Source of the DNA: Candidatus Melainabacteria bacterium
GTDB lineage: Bacteria > Cyanobacteriota > Vampirovibrionia > Obscuribacterales > Obscuribacteraceae
Assembly (NCBI GenBank): GCA_017307165.1
Contig: JAFKGK010000006.1
Span: 124,001 to 188,000, forward strand
Reading direction: 5' to 3'
Length of the DNA stretch: 64,000 nt
The notes below the pieces were generated by a model. That model was not told the origin of the DNA and did not search any database. It saw only the letters and a list, made by a program, of their open reading frames with translations. The stretch's first letter is position 1, and each line of letters starts with the position of its first letter. Below are positions 26,701-35,970 of this stretch, one piece after another. The position numbers and the translations under genes are program-made.

Positions 26701-28362
26701 CTATAATTTTAATTGCGCTAGCCTTGCCGCGCATTCAGGAGTGTCTATATCTATTTCTCCACCTGCAAATGCCACCATCACTACGCCACCATCTTTTTGA
26801 GCGGCATTTTTTATGATTTTTTTTGCCCCTTCATCTCCTTTCAGAGACAATAGAGCTGCAAAATAGCTGGCTGGAAATATTGCAGGAATGCCCAGCGTAT
26901 CGGCATAGGTAGAGGCAATGATGCAGTCTTGGTTTTGGAGGGACGCATTGCGCAAAGCCTCGATGTGACTGGCGCTCAGATGCGGTTGATCGCAGATAGA
27001 TAGCAAGAGATGTGTCGCGTTTTGCGACATTGCCCATCGTACCGCGGTGTAAATTGACGACGACAAGCCATCTCGCCAGTCGCTGTTAAAGACCAATCCG
27101 GCGTCGCAATCATCGACGATCGCTGCGAGAGGCTCATGCAAGGCACCAGTGACGACTACGATATCCTGTCTGTCACCATGAGTACCATTTTTGACGGCAG
27201 AGATAGTGCCTTGCAACAGGGTCTTGCCTTGATGCTCTATCAACTGTTTTGCTTGTCCTAGCCTGGATGATGCCCCTGCGGCAAGGATCGCCGCAAGCAG
27301 AGTCTGGGAGCCATGATGGATGGGGCCGGTGCTATCGCGCAAATGTCGTGCTTGTCGATTGCGTGATACCGCGAGGATCTCGGCCATGATCGAGAGGGCT
27401 ATTTCACCAGGGGTTTCGGCTGCGAGGTCGATACCGATCGGCGCATATATTGACAGTGATGTACTGAGTTGGTCCACATGCTCGAGAATTTTTTGCGTGC
27501 GGGATCTAGGACCTAATATGCCAAGATATTTGAGTTTTTGCTGCGTAAGGCGCTCGACAATCGCCCTATCAAGGTGTAGGTCGTGGGACATTACCACCTG
27601 ATACGGAGAGGTGGGCATATTGGTCAGACCGGTGCGGATTGCCGATTTGCCGAGTCTCTCGACCCTGGCGCCACTCAAGATCGCAATCTGCTCGAGAGCC
27701 ATGGCATCTTGACCGTCACCATATATGGTGAGCTCTATGGTCGGCTTGATGTGCTCGATCAAAACTTGAACGACCGCACTGCCGATTTGAAACGGCACCA
27801 AAGCCGTCCTCGGATTGATTTGGGCATTGACATGTCTCAGTATCTCAGCACCCAGCAGTGCGTGATCTTTAACTTGGTCTTGAGGCAAAAACCACTCTAC
27901 ATTTCCATCTGATATGCGTGCTCGATTGCCTGGCTTAATGATATGGTGGCCGGAGCTTGTAACTGTACAGAGGATACCCGCCTCGGTGAGATTGTCGCAC
28001 CAGGCAAGCGCGGACATGGTATCACTGGCGATGCATGGGTCATTTAGCGGCTCCACCAGCACTATGACCTGACCGCCGCAGCCAAAGGGAAAACCCCTTG
28101 GATCATCCTCTTGCTCTGCCGTCAAATCGTAGTCAAGGCAAAATGGCTCAGTAGTAGAACTATCAAGGCGGCAGGCAATGTCTTTTTCGAGACAACCTGC
28201 CGATAGGCCACCGACGCTGGTGCCATTATCTACGATAAGTGCCCGCGAACCAGGGCGCCTGTACGATGACCCCTTTGCAGAGATGAGCGTGGCCAGAGCC
28301 AGTCGAGCTTGACTCGATGAGAGGCGCTTGTAGAGTAAAATGATGTCCTGGTTTTCGCTCAT
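26701..28362 (-). CDS. XdhC-MocA fusion for molybdenum cofactor maturation
   Basis: 553 residues. The first two-thirds (1-350) match XdhC-type proteins, with an N-terminal XdhC/CoxI motif (AKGSSYRRPGSRALIVDNG) and a Rossmann-like domain (IYGDGQDAMAL, GILGPRSRTQKIL). The last third (about 355-553) is a MobA/MocA-like nucleotidyltransferase with LAAGASSRLGQAKQL and CDQPHL. In E. coli these jobs are on PaoD and MocA, which make molybdopterin cytosine dinucleotide and insert it into the aldehyde oxidase. The fusion fits its place as the last gene of the oxidase operon (23 bases after it). The substrate enzyme should be the adjacent molybdopterin subunit. Confidence 0.88.
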   Translation of the reverse strand: MSENQDIILLYKRLSSSQARLALATLISAKGSSYRRPGSRALIVDNGTSVGGLSAGCLEKDIACRLDSSTTEPFCLDYDLTAEQEDDPRGFPFGCGGQVIVLVEPLNDPCIASDTMSALAWCDNLTEAGILCTVTSSGHHIIKPGNRARISDGNVEWFLPQDQVKDHALLGAEILRHVNAQINPRTALVPFQIGSAVVQVLIEHIKPTIELTIYGDGQDAMALEQIAILSGARVERLGKSAIRTGLTNMPTSPYQVVMSHDLHLDRAIVERLTQQKLKYLGILGPRSRTQKILEHVDQLSTSLSIYAPIGIDLAAETPGEIALSIMAEILAVSRNRQARHLRDSTGPIHHGSQTLLAAILAAGASSRLGQAKQLIEHQGKTLLQGTISAVKNGTHGDRQDIVVVTGALHEPLAAIVDDCDAGLVFNSDWRDGLSSSIYTAVRWAMSQNATHLLLSICDQPHLSASHIEALRNASLQNQDCIIASTYADTLGIPAIFPASYFAALLSLKGDEGAKKIIKNAAQKDGGVVMVAFAGGEIDIDTPECAARLAQLKL

Positions 28363-28385
28363 AAGGATTTTAAGGATTTGTTTGT

Positions 28386-30626
28386 CTAGACTTGGGAGGT
28401 AAGCAAGTCTTCGATCCTGATTGGCAGATCACGCACCCTCACACCTGTCGCATGATAGACAGCGTTGCAAGTCGCTGCGGCAAAACCAGCCAGGCCGATC
28501 TCGCCGATCCCGCGTGCGCCATAGGCATTGAGGTCAGTATTGGCAAACTCTAAAAAAGTCACGTCCAAGTCGGGGACATCAAGATGCACTGCCATCACGT
28601 AATCAGCAAAGTTGCTGTTGATGGGCGCGCCCAGCCTGGACTCGTAGCGGCCCCCCTCAAAGAGAGCCATGCCCATGCCCATGACGATCGAGCCTTCGAT
28701 CTGGTTGCGTCCGGCCTTGGGATTGAGGATCTTGCCGGCGTCGATGACAGTCACCACTCTATTGATCCGCAGACGCGCCGTCTCTGGCTGCCAGGTCACT
28801 TCGACAAAGTGCGCACCATACGAGTGCCTCGACTCTTTGGGCTTGCCACCACCAAAGGTGCCTGCACTCTGCCCCTTGCCCGTAATAACCTTGTATTTGC
28901 AGGTCTTTAAAAGCTGGTCGAAAGGCACACCGGCTTTGGCATCCTCGCTTTTGCGATGCACCATGCCATCTTTAAAATCCAGCTCTTTTTCGTCGACTCC
29001 ATTATAGGGCGAGTTGGGAGCAGTCGCTGCCGCGCTCAAGACGAGTTTGGCGGCCGTTTGTGCAGCTTGCTGCACGGCTGGTATCACAGAGCCAGTCACC
29101 ATGCTGCCACCGGATAATGGTCCTGGCGGCAGAGTCGTATCGCCTAGCTTGACCTCTATCCGATCGAGCGGCACCTTGAGTTCTTCGGCTGCTATCTGTG
29201 CGAGGATGGTATAAGTGCCGGTGCCGATATCCTGCGTGCCGCACAGCACTTTGATGCTGCCGTCATGTCCGAGTTCGACGGATGCTTGGGCGGGGATGCG
29301 CTCGGCGATCCAACCCGCGCCGGCTGTGCCCCAGCCCAGGATCAAGCCGTCATTATTGCGCATCGAACCGACCTTAGGATTGCGTTTGTCCCAGCCAAAC
29401 TTTTGAGCGCCGGTCTTGTAGCATTCTAAAAGATGTCTGGAGGCAAAGGGTATGTCCAGACCTTCGTCTTTTTGCGGCTCGTTTATGATCCTCAACTGTA
29501 CAGGATCCATGCCCAGCTTGATTGCCAATTCGTCAAGGGCCGACTCTGTGGCAAACAAGCCTGGAACAGCTCCAGGACCACGCATTGATGTAGGGGAACC
29601 GACATTGCGTTTTGCTACTGCCGACGATATCTTGACGTTGGGGCAGCTATAAAAATATTTTGTCGCTTCTCCACAAGTCTCCACGTATTTGTCCAGCATC
29701 GCAGCATGGTTGATATAGTCGTGTTGTATGCTCGTCAGATGGCCTTGCGGCGTCGCGCTCAGCCGGATGCGCTGCTCGATCTCCGGTCTATGTCCGGATG
29801 TATGAAAGACCGCTTTGCGCGTATTGACCAGCTTGATCGGTCTACCAAGATCTCTTGCCAGGGTGCAAGCGAGGACGCTATGAGTCCAGGGCCAGAGCTT
29901 GCCACCAAATCCGGAGCCTAAAAATTTGCTGATCACCTTGACGTTTTGCACGTCGAGACCAAGCATGGCGGCAATTACATTGCGGTGAGTACCTATTGCT
30001 TGAGTCGTCTCATAAACGGTCAATTGTCGTCCATCATAATCTGCCACCGTGCCGTGCAATTCGATTGCCGAATGAAATTGGGCGGGGCTGCTATATATTT
30101 GCTCGATCTTGTGCGCAGCGGTAGCATTAGTAAATGCCTCGGTGGCATTGCCCCTTTCGCTTTCCACCTTGAGCTTTGGATTTTCCTCAAAAAACCGCCC
30201 TTTTACATTGGGCGTCTGAGCTTGATATTGCACCTTGACTCGCGATGCAGCATCGGTCGCTGCCTCTAGTGTCTCGGCTACGGCCACGGCTACGAATTGG
30301 CCATAATATCGCACAGTGTCGTCCTCGAATGGAGGCCTGGCTTCGTCTGTCTTAAAGTCAAATCCTTTATCCGGCGGTACTCGATATATTTGGCCGATAT
30401 TGCCGCGATGGTAGATACCCAGTACTCCAGGGAGAGCCCTGGCCTCTCTATCATCGATCGATTGGATTGTGCCATTGGCTATGGTGGCACCGACCGGTAC
30501 AGCGTAGAGCATCCCGGGCAGATGGCGGTCTGACGTGTATTTGGCCTGGCCCGTTACTTTCAGTGGGCCATCGATGCGGTCGGTCGCCTTACCGATGATG
30601 CGGTGTTCTATATTTTTAGCAGGCAT
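28386..30626 (-). CDS. aldehyde/xanthine dehydrogenase molybdopterin-binding subunit (PaoC-like)
   Basis: 746-residue large subunit of the xanthine oxidase family. The N-terminal Ald_Xan_dh domain starts with GKATDRIDGPLKVTGQAKYTSD; the molybdopterin-binding parts include FLGSGFGGKLW and GTQDIGTGTYT; the catalytic Glu is E709 in GIGEIGLAG. The length and the partner set match the bacterial periplasmic aldehyde oxidase (PaoABC), which detoxifies aldehydes at a Mo-cytosine-dinucleotide centre. It lies 16 bases after the FAD subunit. Confidence 0.92.
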   Translation of the reverse strand: MPAKNIEHRIIGKATDRIDGPLKVTGQAKYTSDRHLPGMLYAVPVGATIANGTIQSIDDREARALPGVLGIYHRGNIGQIYRVPPDKGFDFKTDEARPPFEDDTVRYYGQFVAVAVAETLEAATDAASRVKVQYQAQTPNVKGRFFEENPKLKVESERGNATEAFTNATAAHKIEQIYSSPAQFHSAIELHGTVADYDGRQLTVYETTQAIGTHRNVIAAMLGLDVQNVKVISKFLGSGFGGKLWPWTHSVLACTLARDLGRPIKLVNTRKAVFHTSGHRPEIEQRIRLSATPQGHLTSIQHDYINHAAMLDKYVETCGEATKYFYSCPNVKISSAVAKRNVGSPTSMRGPGAVPGLFATESALDELAIKLGMDPVQLRIINEPQKDEGLDIPFASRHLLECYKTGAQKFGWDKRNPKVGSMRNNDGLILGWGTAGAGWIAERIPAQASVELGHDGSIKVLCGTQDIGTGTYTILAQIAAEELKVPLDRIEVKLGDTTLPPGPLSGGSMVTGSVIPAVQQAAQTAAKLVLSAAATAPNSPYNGVDEKELDFKDGMVHRKSEDAKAGVPFDQLLKTCKYKVITGKGQSAGTFGGGKPKESRHSYGAHFVEVTWQPETARLRINRVVTVIDAGKILNPKAGRNQIEGSIVMGMGMALFEGGRYESRLGAPINSNFADYVMAVHLDVPDLDVTFLEFANTDLNAYGARGIGEIGLAGFAAATCNAVYHATGVRVRDLPIRIEDLLTSQV

Positions 30627-30642
30627 TGTCTATCCCTTCGTT

Positions 30643-31650
30643 TTAGGAGCTGACCGTGGTCAAAGCATGTACCAGGCAGCGTTTGGCTAGTTCGACCTTA
30701 AAGGAGTTTTCTTTTAGAGGACGGGCACCCTGCAGGAGACGCGCGGCTGCAGCTTTAAATGTCGCCTGACCATCGGCGCCTCCTCGTTTGCCTTTTATAA
30801 TTTGCTCTGCCTCAGCCACTCTCCATGGTTTCGTTCCGATACCACCCATGGCAAATCTGGCATCATTGATAGTATCGCCGTGCATTTCCACGATCACTGC
30901 TGCCGATGACACTGCAAACTCGTACGAAGCCCTATCGCGCAGTTTGAGATACAAGGACCTGGCTCCTGGCGCGAGCCCTTGCACAATGACATGCGTGATC
31001 AGATCTCCGGGCACTAGCACGGTCTCGATGTGCGGAGTATCGCCAGGCAAGGTGTAAAAATCGGCAATAGGTACAATGCGCTTGCCGTCTTTGCCTTCGA
31101 TTACTATCTGGGCTTCCAGGGCCATAAGTGCGACATTCATGTCGGAAGGATTGCTGGCTATGCAATGCTCGCTGGTCCCTAAGATCGCAAGATTGCGGTG
31201 GTCTCCGTCGATCGCCGCGCAGCCAGAGCCCGGCTCGCGTTTGTTGCATGCAAAAGCAGTATCTCGATAATAGACGCAACGAGTCTTTTGCAAGAGATTG
31301 CCGCCAGTGGTGGCTTTGTTGCGCAATTGCGCCGAAGCGCCAGAGAGTATGGCCTGAGAAAGGACGGGATAATGAGATTGAACATAGGGGTGGCTGGCGA
31401 GATCCGAATTGCGAACCATGGCCCCGATGCACAAGCCTCCGTCACTGGTCGTCTCGATCTTGTCGAGCGGTAGCCCAGTGATGTCGACTAATTTGTCTGG
31501 GGTTTCGACATTGAGCTTCATCAGATCGATCAGGGTGGTGCCCCCGGCTATGTATCTGATGTCCGCGCCTTGCTGCGCTGTCCTGGCAGAGGCCGTATCA
31601 GCCACGGCTCCCTGGAGCTCATTTTGCTTGCTGTAGGCAAATAGTTTCAC
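30643..31650 (-). CDS. aldehyde oxidase FAD-binding subunit (PaoB-like)
   Basis: 335 residues from a GTG at 31650 which overlaps the stop of the upstream gene as GTGA; this start gives an N-terminus KLFAYSKQ typical of the family, and AAGGTG precedes it. The frame is open further upstream but only in the shadow of the upstream gene. FAD-binding motifs are visible (YIAGGTTLIDLMK near the N-terminus, ATTGGNLLQKTRC in the middle, and the CO_deh_flav_C domain toward the end). Several extra Cys after the TTGGN motif may bind the 4Fe-4S cluster seen in PaoB. Confidence 0.9.
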   Translation of the reverse strand: MKLFAYSKQNELQGAVADTASARTAQQGADIRYIAGGTTLIDLMKLNVETPDKLVDITGLPLDKIETTSDGGLCIGAMVRNSDLASHPYVQSHYPVLSQAILSGASAQLRNKATTGGNLLQKTRCVYYRDTAFACNKREPGSGCAAIDGDHRNLAILGTSEHCIASNPSDMNVALMALEAQIVIEGKDGKRIVPIADFYTLPGDTPHIETVLVPGDLITHVIVQGLAPGARSLYLKLRDRASYEFAVSSAAVIVEMHGDTINDARFAMGGIGTKPWRVAEAEQIIKGKRGGADGQATFKAAAARLLQGARPLKENSFKVELAKRCLVHALTTVSS

Positions 31651-32306
31651 GATTTCACCTTGGTGGATTGTTTGCACATCTTGATTGCCGAAAGGATATT
31701 GGGATAAGCACCGCACCTGCAGATATTGCCGCTCATCGCCTCTTTGATGCCTTGATCGCTCGGAGGTAGCCCCTCTTCCATCAAAGCCGTGGCGGACATG
31801 ATCTGGCCTGAGGTGCAGTAGCCGCACTGATATGCATCACAAGTGATAAAGGCTTGCTGCATGGGGTGCAAGTGTTCAGGTGTACCGAGTCCTTCGATTG
31901 TGGTGATCTCGTCTCCCTGGCACATGATGGCGAGTGTCAAGCAGCTGTTGACTCGCCGACCGTTGACGTGCACGGTGCAGGCGCCGCATTGGCCGTGATC
32001 GCAACCTTTTTTGGTGCCTGTCATATCGAGGTTTTCTCTAAGGCAATCCAGCAAGGTCGTCCTTGGATCGATCTTGAGCGAGCGCTGCTTTTTGTTGACT
32101 ATAAATGTGAGCGGCACAGCCCCTGGCGGAGCCTTGACCATGCTATCGCCGGACTGATCATCTGCCTTGGCCTCGGCTGCCGGTTGAGCTCGACCTGGCG
32201 TGGTCAAGCTAGCCGCGGCCACACCAGCCACGCCTAGATGAGCCAAAAAACTACGCCTCGTGATACCTGATCCTGATTTGGTCACCTTTTTATCATCGGC
32301 GTCCAT
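31647..32306 (-). CDS. aldehyde oxidase 2Fe-2S subunit with Tat signal (PaoA-like)
   Basis: 219 residues. A twin-arginine signal (TRRSFLAHLG, residues 16-25, then a hydrophobic stretch) exports the folded complex to the periplasm. Two iron-sulfur sites follow: the plant-type ferredoxin motif (CDHGQCGACTVHVNG, with a further Cys in NSCL) and the C-terminal CGYC...CRCG helical cluster domain. First gene of the four-gene operon, with AGGAG before its ATG. Confidence 0.93.
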   Translation of the reverse strand: MDADDKKVTKSGSGITRRSFLAHLGVAGVAAASLTTPGRAQPAAEAKADDQSGDSMVKAPPGAVPLTFIVNKKQRSLKIDPRTTLLDCLRENLDMTGTKKGCDHGQCGACTVHVNGRRVNSCLTLAIMCQGDEITTIEGLGTPEHLHPMQQAFITCDAYQCGYCTSGQIMSATALMEEGLPPSDQGIKEAMSGNICRCGAYPNILSAIKMCKQSTKVKS

Positions 32307-32336
32307 TGAGGCTCCTTTCGCATAAAATAAGAGATC

Positions 32337-32365
32337 ACTTTAAACTCTTGTACCCGATGATTCAA
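32337..32365 (-). promoter_or_regulatory. candidate promoter of the aldehyde oxidase operon
   Basis: On the minus strand TTGAAT (32365-32360) is followed after exactly 17 bases by TAAAGT (32342-32337), some 30 bases before the first gene. Both hexamers match consensus at 4 of 6 positions. Confidence 0.35.
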
Positions 32366-32447
32366 CATGACTGGTCTACTATTGTGGAAATTAATATGCG
32401 CGATTTTGCTATGATCTAGCAAATGTCCGTTAGAGATAGGGTTTTGT

Positions 32448-33137
32448 ATGCTCCTGCCGTCCGGCTCCAAATATTTCTCCTTGATACTATGCTTGAGTTT
32501 GACTGCATGCGCATCTCTCGATGAAGAGATCAATAAAGATGTCACGGCCAATGGCACCGTGCCACTGGATAAGGTCCGCATCGGCAGCCCCGAAATGCTG
32601 CTCAAGGAGGCCAAGATCACTTTTGTCCAAGATGATAGTGCCCAGGCCAATGCAGGCGGTAAACGGCAGTATCTCAGCCGCGAAAAAACGCCGGCCGGTG
32701 GGCAATATATCGTGCAATGCATCGACAACAATGTTTTTGAGATAGATGTGGATTACAAGCCGGGGAGCATTACACGTCAGGCCGCCGAGGATCTGGCTGG
32801 CAAGCTCTTGCCTGCAGATGCACCAATCAAATTAGGCGTAGAAACCATACATATAGACAATCAAGCTACTGCGCGACTCAATTATGCTGATTCGCCAGCC
32901 GCATCGCCAGTGCCAGGTGGTGTCACTGGTGGTGGTGGCAATCTTGATTCTCCGCTTGCTTACAGGGTCGAGTTTGATCTGACGGGACCCAAGGATGGGC
33001 AAGTGAGCTATGTGCGCGCTGTCTATCTCAACAACAAGCTCGCAGCGGATGCTCGTAAAAAAGCAGAGATGGCCAAGCGCGCGGAGATGATCAAGCAGGT
33101 CAAAGGGGCGGGCGAGAGTTTTAGTCCAGAGAGATGA
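32448..33137 (+). CDS. lipoprotein of unknown function
   Basis: 229 residues with a lipoprotein signal peptide: hydrophobic core to residue 20 and the lipobox LTAC (cysteine about 22). The mature part has mixed strands, a Gly-rich linker (GGVTGGGG, about 160) and a Lys/Ala-rich helical end. No known domain. It diverges from the aldehyde oxidase operon and its last 17 bases overlap, tail to tail, the membrane protein gene at 33121. Confidence 0.7.
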   Translation: MLLPSGSKYFSLILCLSLTACASLDEEINKDVTANGTVPLDKVRIGSPEMLLKEAKITFVQDDSAQANAGGKRQYLSREKTPAGGQYIVQCIDNNVFEIDVDYKPGSITRQAAEDLAGKLLPADAPIKLGVETIHIDNQATARLNYADSPAASPVPGGVTGGGGNLDSPLAYRVEFDLTGPKDGQVSYVRAVYLNNKLAADARKKAEMAKRAEMIKQVKGAGESFSPER

Positions 33138-34821
33138 GGGGCTGGCCTAGCCTGATTTTTTTGTTTGCATTGCTTTTGAGCGTAATATCAAATTGACCGC
33201 CAAACATTGGTTTAATCGGTAGAGGCAAAGCTATGTCATGCACTCTTTGGCTGATGATGACATTTTTGCTGATTATGCTGCTTAGATCAGCGCTGCGTAC
33301 TGTGATCTTAAATAGTCCTTTTGTGTCCTGTGGTACCTGCAGATTGGCATTAAAACTAGCTCGAGTATAACCGGCAGGGATGATTGCTTTCCAGGCAGCT
33401 TCGCCCTCGGTGCTTAAGTCAAGAGTGAGGCGTTGGGCTACGGCAGGTGATATTTTGCGTGCGTCCATATCCATGTTTTTATCTGCGTATGGATTTGTCC
33501 AGCACGCCGAGCGCGAGAGCTGCACTCTGTCTTTTAGGCCAGTATCGCCTTGCATCAGTATTTGTTGGTGCGCGCTAAAGGGGGGCAGTTTATGCTTCTT
33601 GAGGATTTCTGAAAAATGCTGCATATCCAGGCCGATGATCTTTGGACCAGTGTAGACTTTGAGATCGGGCATTGATTGAGGCTCTCTCAGCACTGAGACA
33701 AAAACAGGCGTGCGATTTGCTAAAAAAAACTCTTTATCGGCAAAATGTGGAGCAAACAAGGCGAAAGAAAGTACAGTCAGATAGGTAGTCGCGGTCAGGT
33801 ACCTGTTGTCGCAGCGCGACGCCAGGGATAGTAGTGCTAGCCAAAAGTACATGGCGATCAAGCCATACCAGGGCAATATGAGACTGCGAAAAACCCCGAT
33901 GATGCCGATCGTTACAACAGAATACGTGGCTAAGAGCAAGGCATGGAGATCCGCTGTTGCAAAGGTCTGTTTATGTTTGCGTGCATAGATGATCAGCACT
34001 ACAGCCAGTACCAGACCAAAGCCTGTCATCGATGTGGCTGTATCCATATAACCATAGTGCCAGCCCGTTCCAGCCGCAAAATTGCGAGACAGCGTACTGG
34101 CAAAACGCATTATGTCGAGGCCAAAATACGTCTTGCTCAGGGCGTCGCTATTGGCTGCTCCAGTGTGCAGATACAAGAGATATGGCAGACATGCCAACAC
34201 TGCTGCTGTCCCAAAAATAGTAATGTTTTTGCGGCTATTGTGCTTGTGCCACCAATACCAGGCTATAGTCAACGGTATCATTGGTAGTGCATCACCGACT
34301 GTGCCGGCATTGATCAGGAGACCTAGCGTGGCGATTGCGACCGACCATCGCTCTGTGTGCCTGGTCAATGCCCAGAGCATCAGAGTGGTGCCAAGAAGGC
34401 TGATTTGCCAAATGATCGCAAATGTACCATGCGACAAGATGCAGGCATTGTTTGGAGCAAAAAATACTGCACTCGTCAAGACCAGGGCAATCGTTTGCTT
34501 TAAGGACGAGGCTGGTTGCTTTGCGCGTGGCAAGAGCATGTCCTGCACGAGATAAAACCGGACCAGCATCAATACGATACCAATGATGATACCGGTATAT
34601 TGATCGAGGCCGGCTGCAGCATAAGGCATAAAAAGCAATTGTCCCAGCCAGAAGCTATGCCCCTGGATAAAGGTGTCCTTAAAAAAATGCGTCCAGTCAT
34701 AGCCTGGAGCTGTGACCCTATCCATGATCTGCAAAAAGATCATGTCATCATTGGAGGGGATATTTTCCCCAGCGGCAAAAAGATCTAGCACCAACCGCAA
34801 AGGGGGTATGGCGGCTAGCAA
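33121..34821 (-). CDS. polytopic membrane protein, glycosyltransferase-like topology
   Basis: 566 residues from a TTG at 34821. About ten membrane segments fill residues 50-375, followed by a soluble domain of about 190 residues at the C-terminus (a beta-rich periplasmic-looking tail). The early charged loop with NDD (about 24-26) and the overall build resemble dolichyl-phosphate-mannose-type glycosyltransferases, but no decisive motif is present. The start is uncertain: the frame stays open back to 34918 and those residues read as coding (LWLRQDRQIASQISKLLLLL), yet no ATG, GTG or TTG is available there. Confidence 0.65.
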   Translation of the reverse strand: MLAAIPPLRLVLDLFAAGENIPSNDDMIFLQIMDRVTAPGYDWTHFFKDTFIQGHSFWLGQLLFMPYAAAGLDQYTGIIIGIVLMLVRFYLVQDMLLPRAKQPASSLKQTIALVLTSAVFFAPNNACILSHGTFAIIWQISLLGTTLMLWALTRHTERWSVAIATLGLLINAGTVGDALPMIPLTIAWYWWHKHNSRKNITIFGTAAVLACLPYLLYLHTGAANSDALSKTYFGLDIMRFASTLSRNFAAGTGWHYGYMDTATSMTGFGLVLAVVLIIYARKHKQTFATADLHALLLATYSVVTIGIIGVFRSLILPWYGLIAMYFWLALLSLASRCDNRYLTATTYLTVLSFALFAPHFADKEFFLANRTPVFVSVLREPQSMPDLKVYTGPKIIGLDMQHFSEILKKHKLPPFSAHQQILMQGDTGLKDRVQLSRSACWTNPYADKNMDMDARKISPAVAQRLTLDLSTEGEAAWKAIIPAGYTRASFNANLQVPQDTKGLFKITVRSADLSSIISKNVIISQRVHDIALPLPIKPMFGGQFDITLKSNANKKIRLGQPLISLD

Positions 34822-34917
34822 TAAAAGTAATTTGCTTATCTGACTTGCTATTTGTCTGTCCTGCCTGAGCCATAGATATAGATCCAGAGGACATATTTTA
34901 CTATTTATGCCAGGAGC

Positions 34918-35895
34918 TTATGCCAAGAGCTTGGACTCTGCGGTACGCCGCGCCAGCTTGCGCGAGTCACGCAAGGCTTTGAGCATAAATCGATCCGACT
35001 GTATCACCTTCGCGTCTCTGTCTCGTTTCTGCATGGCCTCACGTTCATCTCGTGATTTTTCGAGGTCGCGATAGTCAATGACCTCGTCTCCTGAGAGATG
35101 CCCCTCCATGCCTGACTCTATCAGGTGCTTAATCCGGGCAAAAAACTCGGCTGCTCTAAATTGGGTCATGACATTGGTATCAACCGACAGCTCCAAGAGC
35201 ATCATGGGTCGCACGACGATTTTGTCATCGCGTACGACGGGGCGATCTTCTTGGGACCCCACACCAAAAATACAGGTCCGTACGCAAGGACCAATCACCG
35301 ACCGCATGCCAAACTTGCCGAGCGATGTGAGACCAAAGGTCGCGCAATTGACCTCGCGCCTGATCAAAGGCACGCAAAGTCCTATTAGCATACCGATACG
35401 GCGGAGCAACCAGGGCCATTTGGTCAAAAAGACCTCCTTGGCCAATTGAGGTACGTCCTGGATGTCTCCTTTGCCATATTGCAATAGCTGTTTTGCTACC
35501 TGTTGCAAGGTCATGTGTTCGATACCAGGCATATTGGCAAAAAATACCACTGGTTGACCGTCGATTTGTCTCTCAACTGTAAATCCAGCCACGGGCACTG
35601 GGTCAACCACTCTTGCGCCCCAGGGCAAAAGATATGTGCGCGCATCAGGAAAATCCACTTGAGCAATCGAGATTGCTTTGAGCAGCGCAGCCGTGACCGT
35701 GATCGGTTTGCCTTGCTCCTTGAGCTTTTGGCGCAGCATTTCGATGCGACTCATATCCACATCGCAAAAAATATATGCAGGGCGTGTCGGCCGCGCGATC
35801 ACTGTGATGAGGTCCAGGACATTCCATCTTTGATGTGGTAATACGCCCAGGTCGTATTCATCAGGATCGAGCAACATTGGGTTTTCGATCTCCAT
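34918..35895 (-). CDS. 2-oxoacid dehydrogenase E2-like acyltransferase lacking the catalytic His
   Basis: 325 residues resembling the catalytic (CAT-like) domain of E2 acyltransferases, without lipoyl or subunit-binding domains. The family-typical core is visible (RPAYIFCDVDMSRIEMLRQKLKEQ, ITVTAALLKAISIA, LTSLGKFGM). At the active-site position where E2 enzymes read DHRVxDG it reads DTNVMTQ, so the catalytic His and the following Asp are gone. The C-terminus is a long charged helical region. It probably no longer transfers acyl groups by the usual mechanism; it may bind acyl-CoA or be a repurposed scaffold. Downstream, on the same strand, is a membrane protein gene. Confidence 0.65.
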   Translation of the reverse strand: MEIENPMLLDPDEYDLGVLPHQRWNVLDLITVIARPTRPAYIFCDVDMSRIEMLRQKLKEQGKPITVTAALLKAISIAQVDFPDARTYLLPWGARVVDPVPVAGFTVERQIDGQPVVFFANMPGIEHMTLQQVAKQLLQYGKGDIQDVPQLAKEVFLTKWPWLLRRIGMLIGLCVPLIRREVNCATFGLTSLGKFGMRSVIGPCVRTCIFGVGSQEDRPVVRDDKIVVRPMMLLELSVDTNVMTQFRAAEFFARIKHLIESGMEGHLSGDEVIDYRDLEKSRDEREAMQKRDRDAKVIQSDRFMLKALRDSRKLARRTAESKLLA

Positions 35896-35970
35896 GAGTA
35901 CTCCGTTTGTTTGGTAAGCGCCCTGATAGAAGCAAATTTACCCTAAAAGTTCCTTTTTTATCCATGCGAT

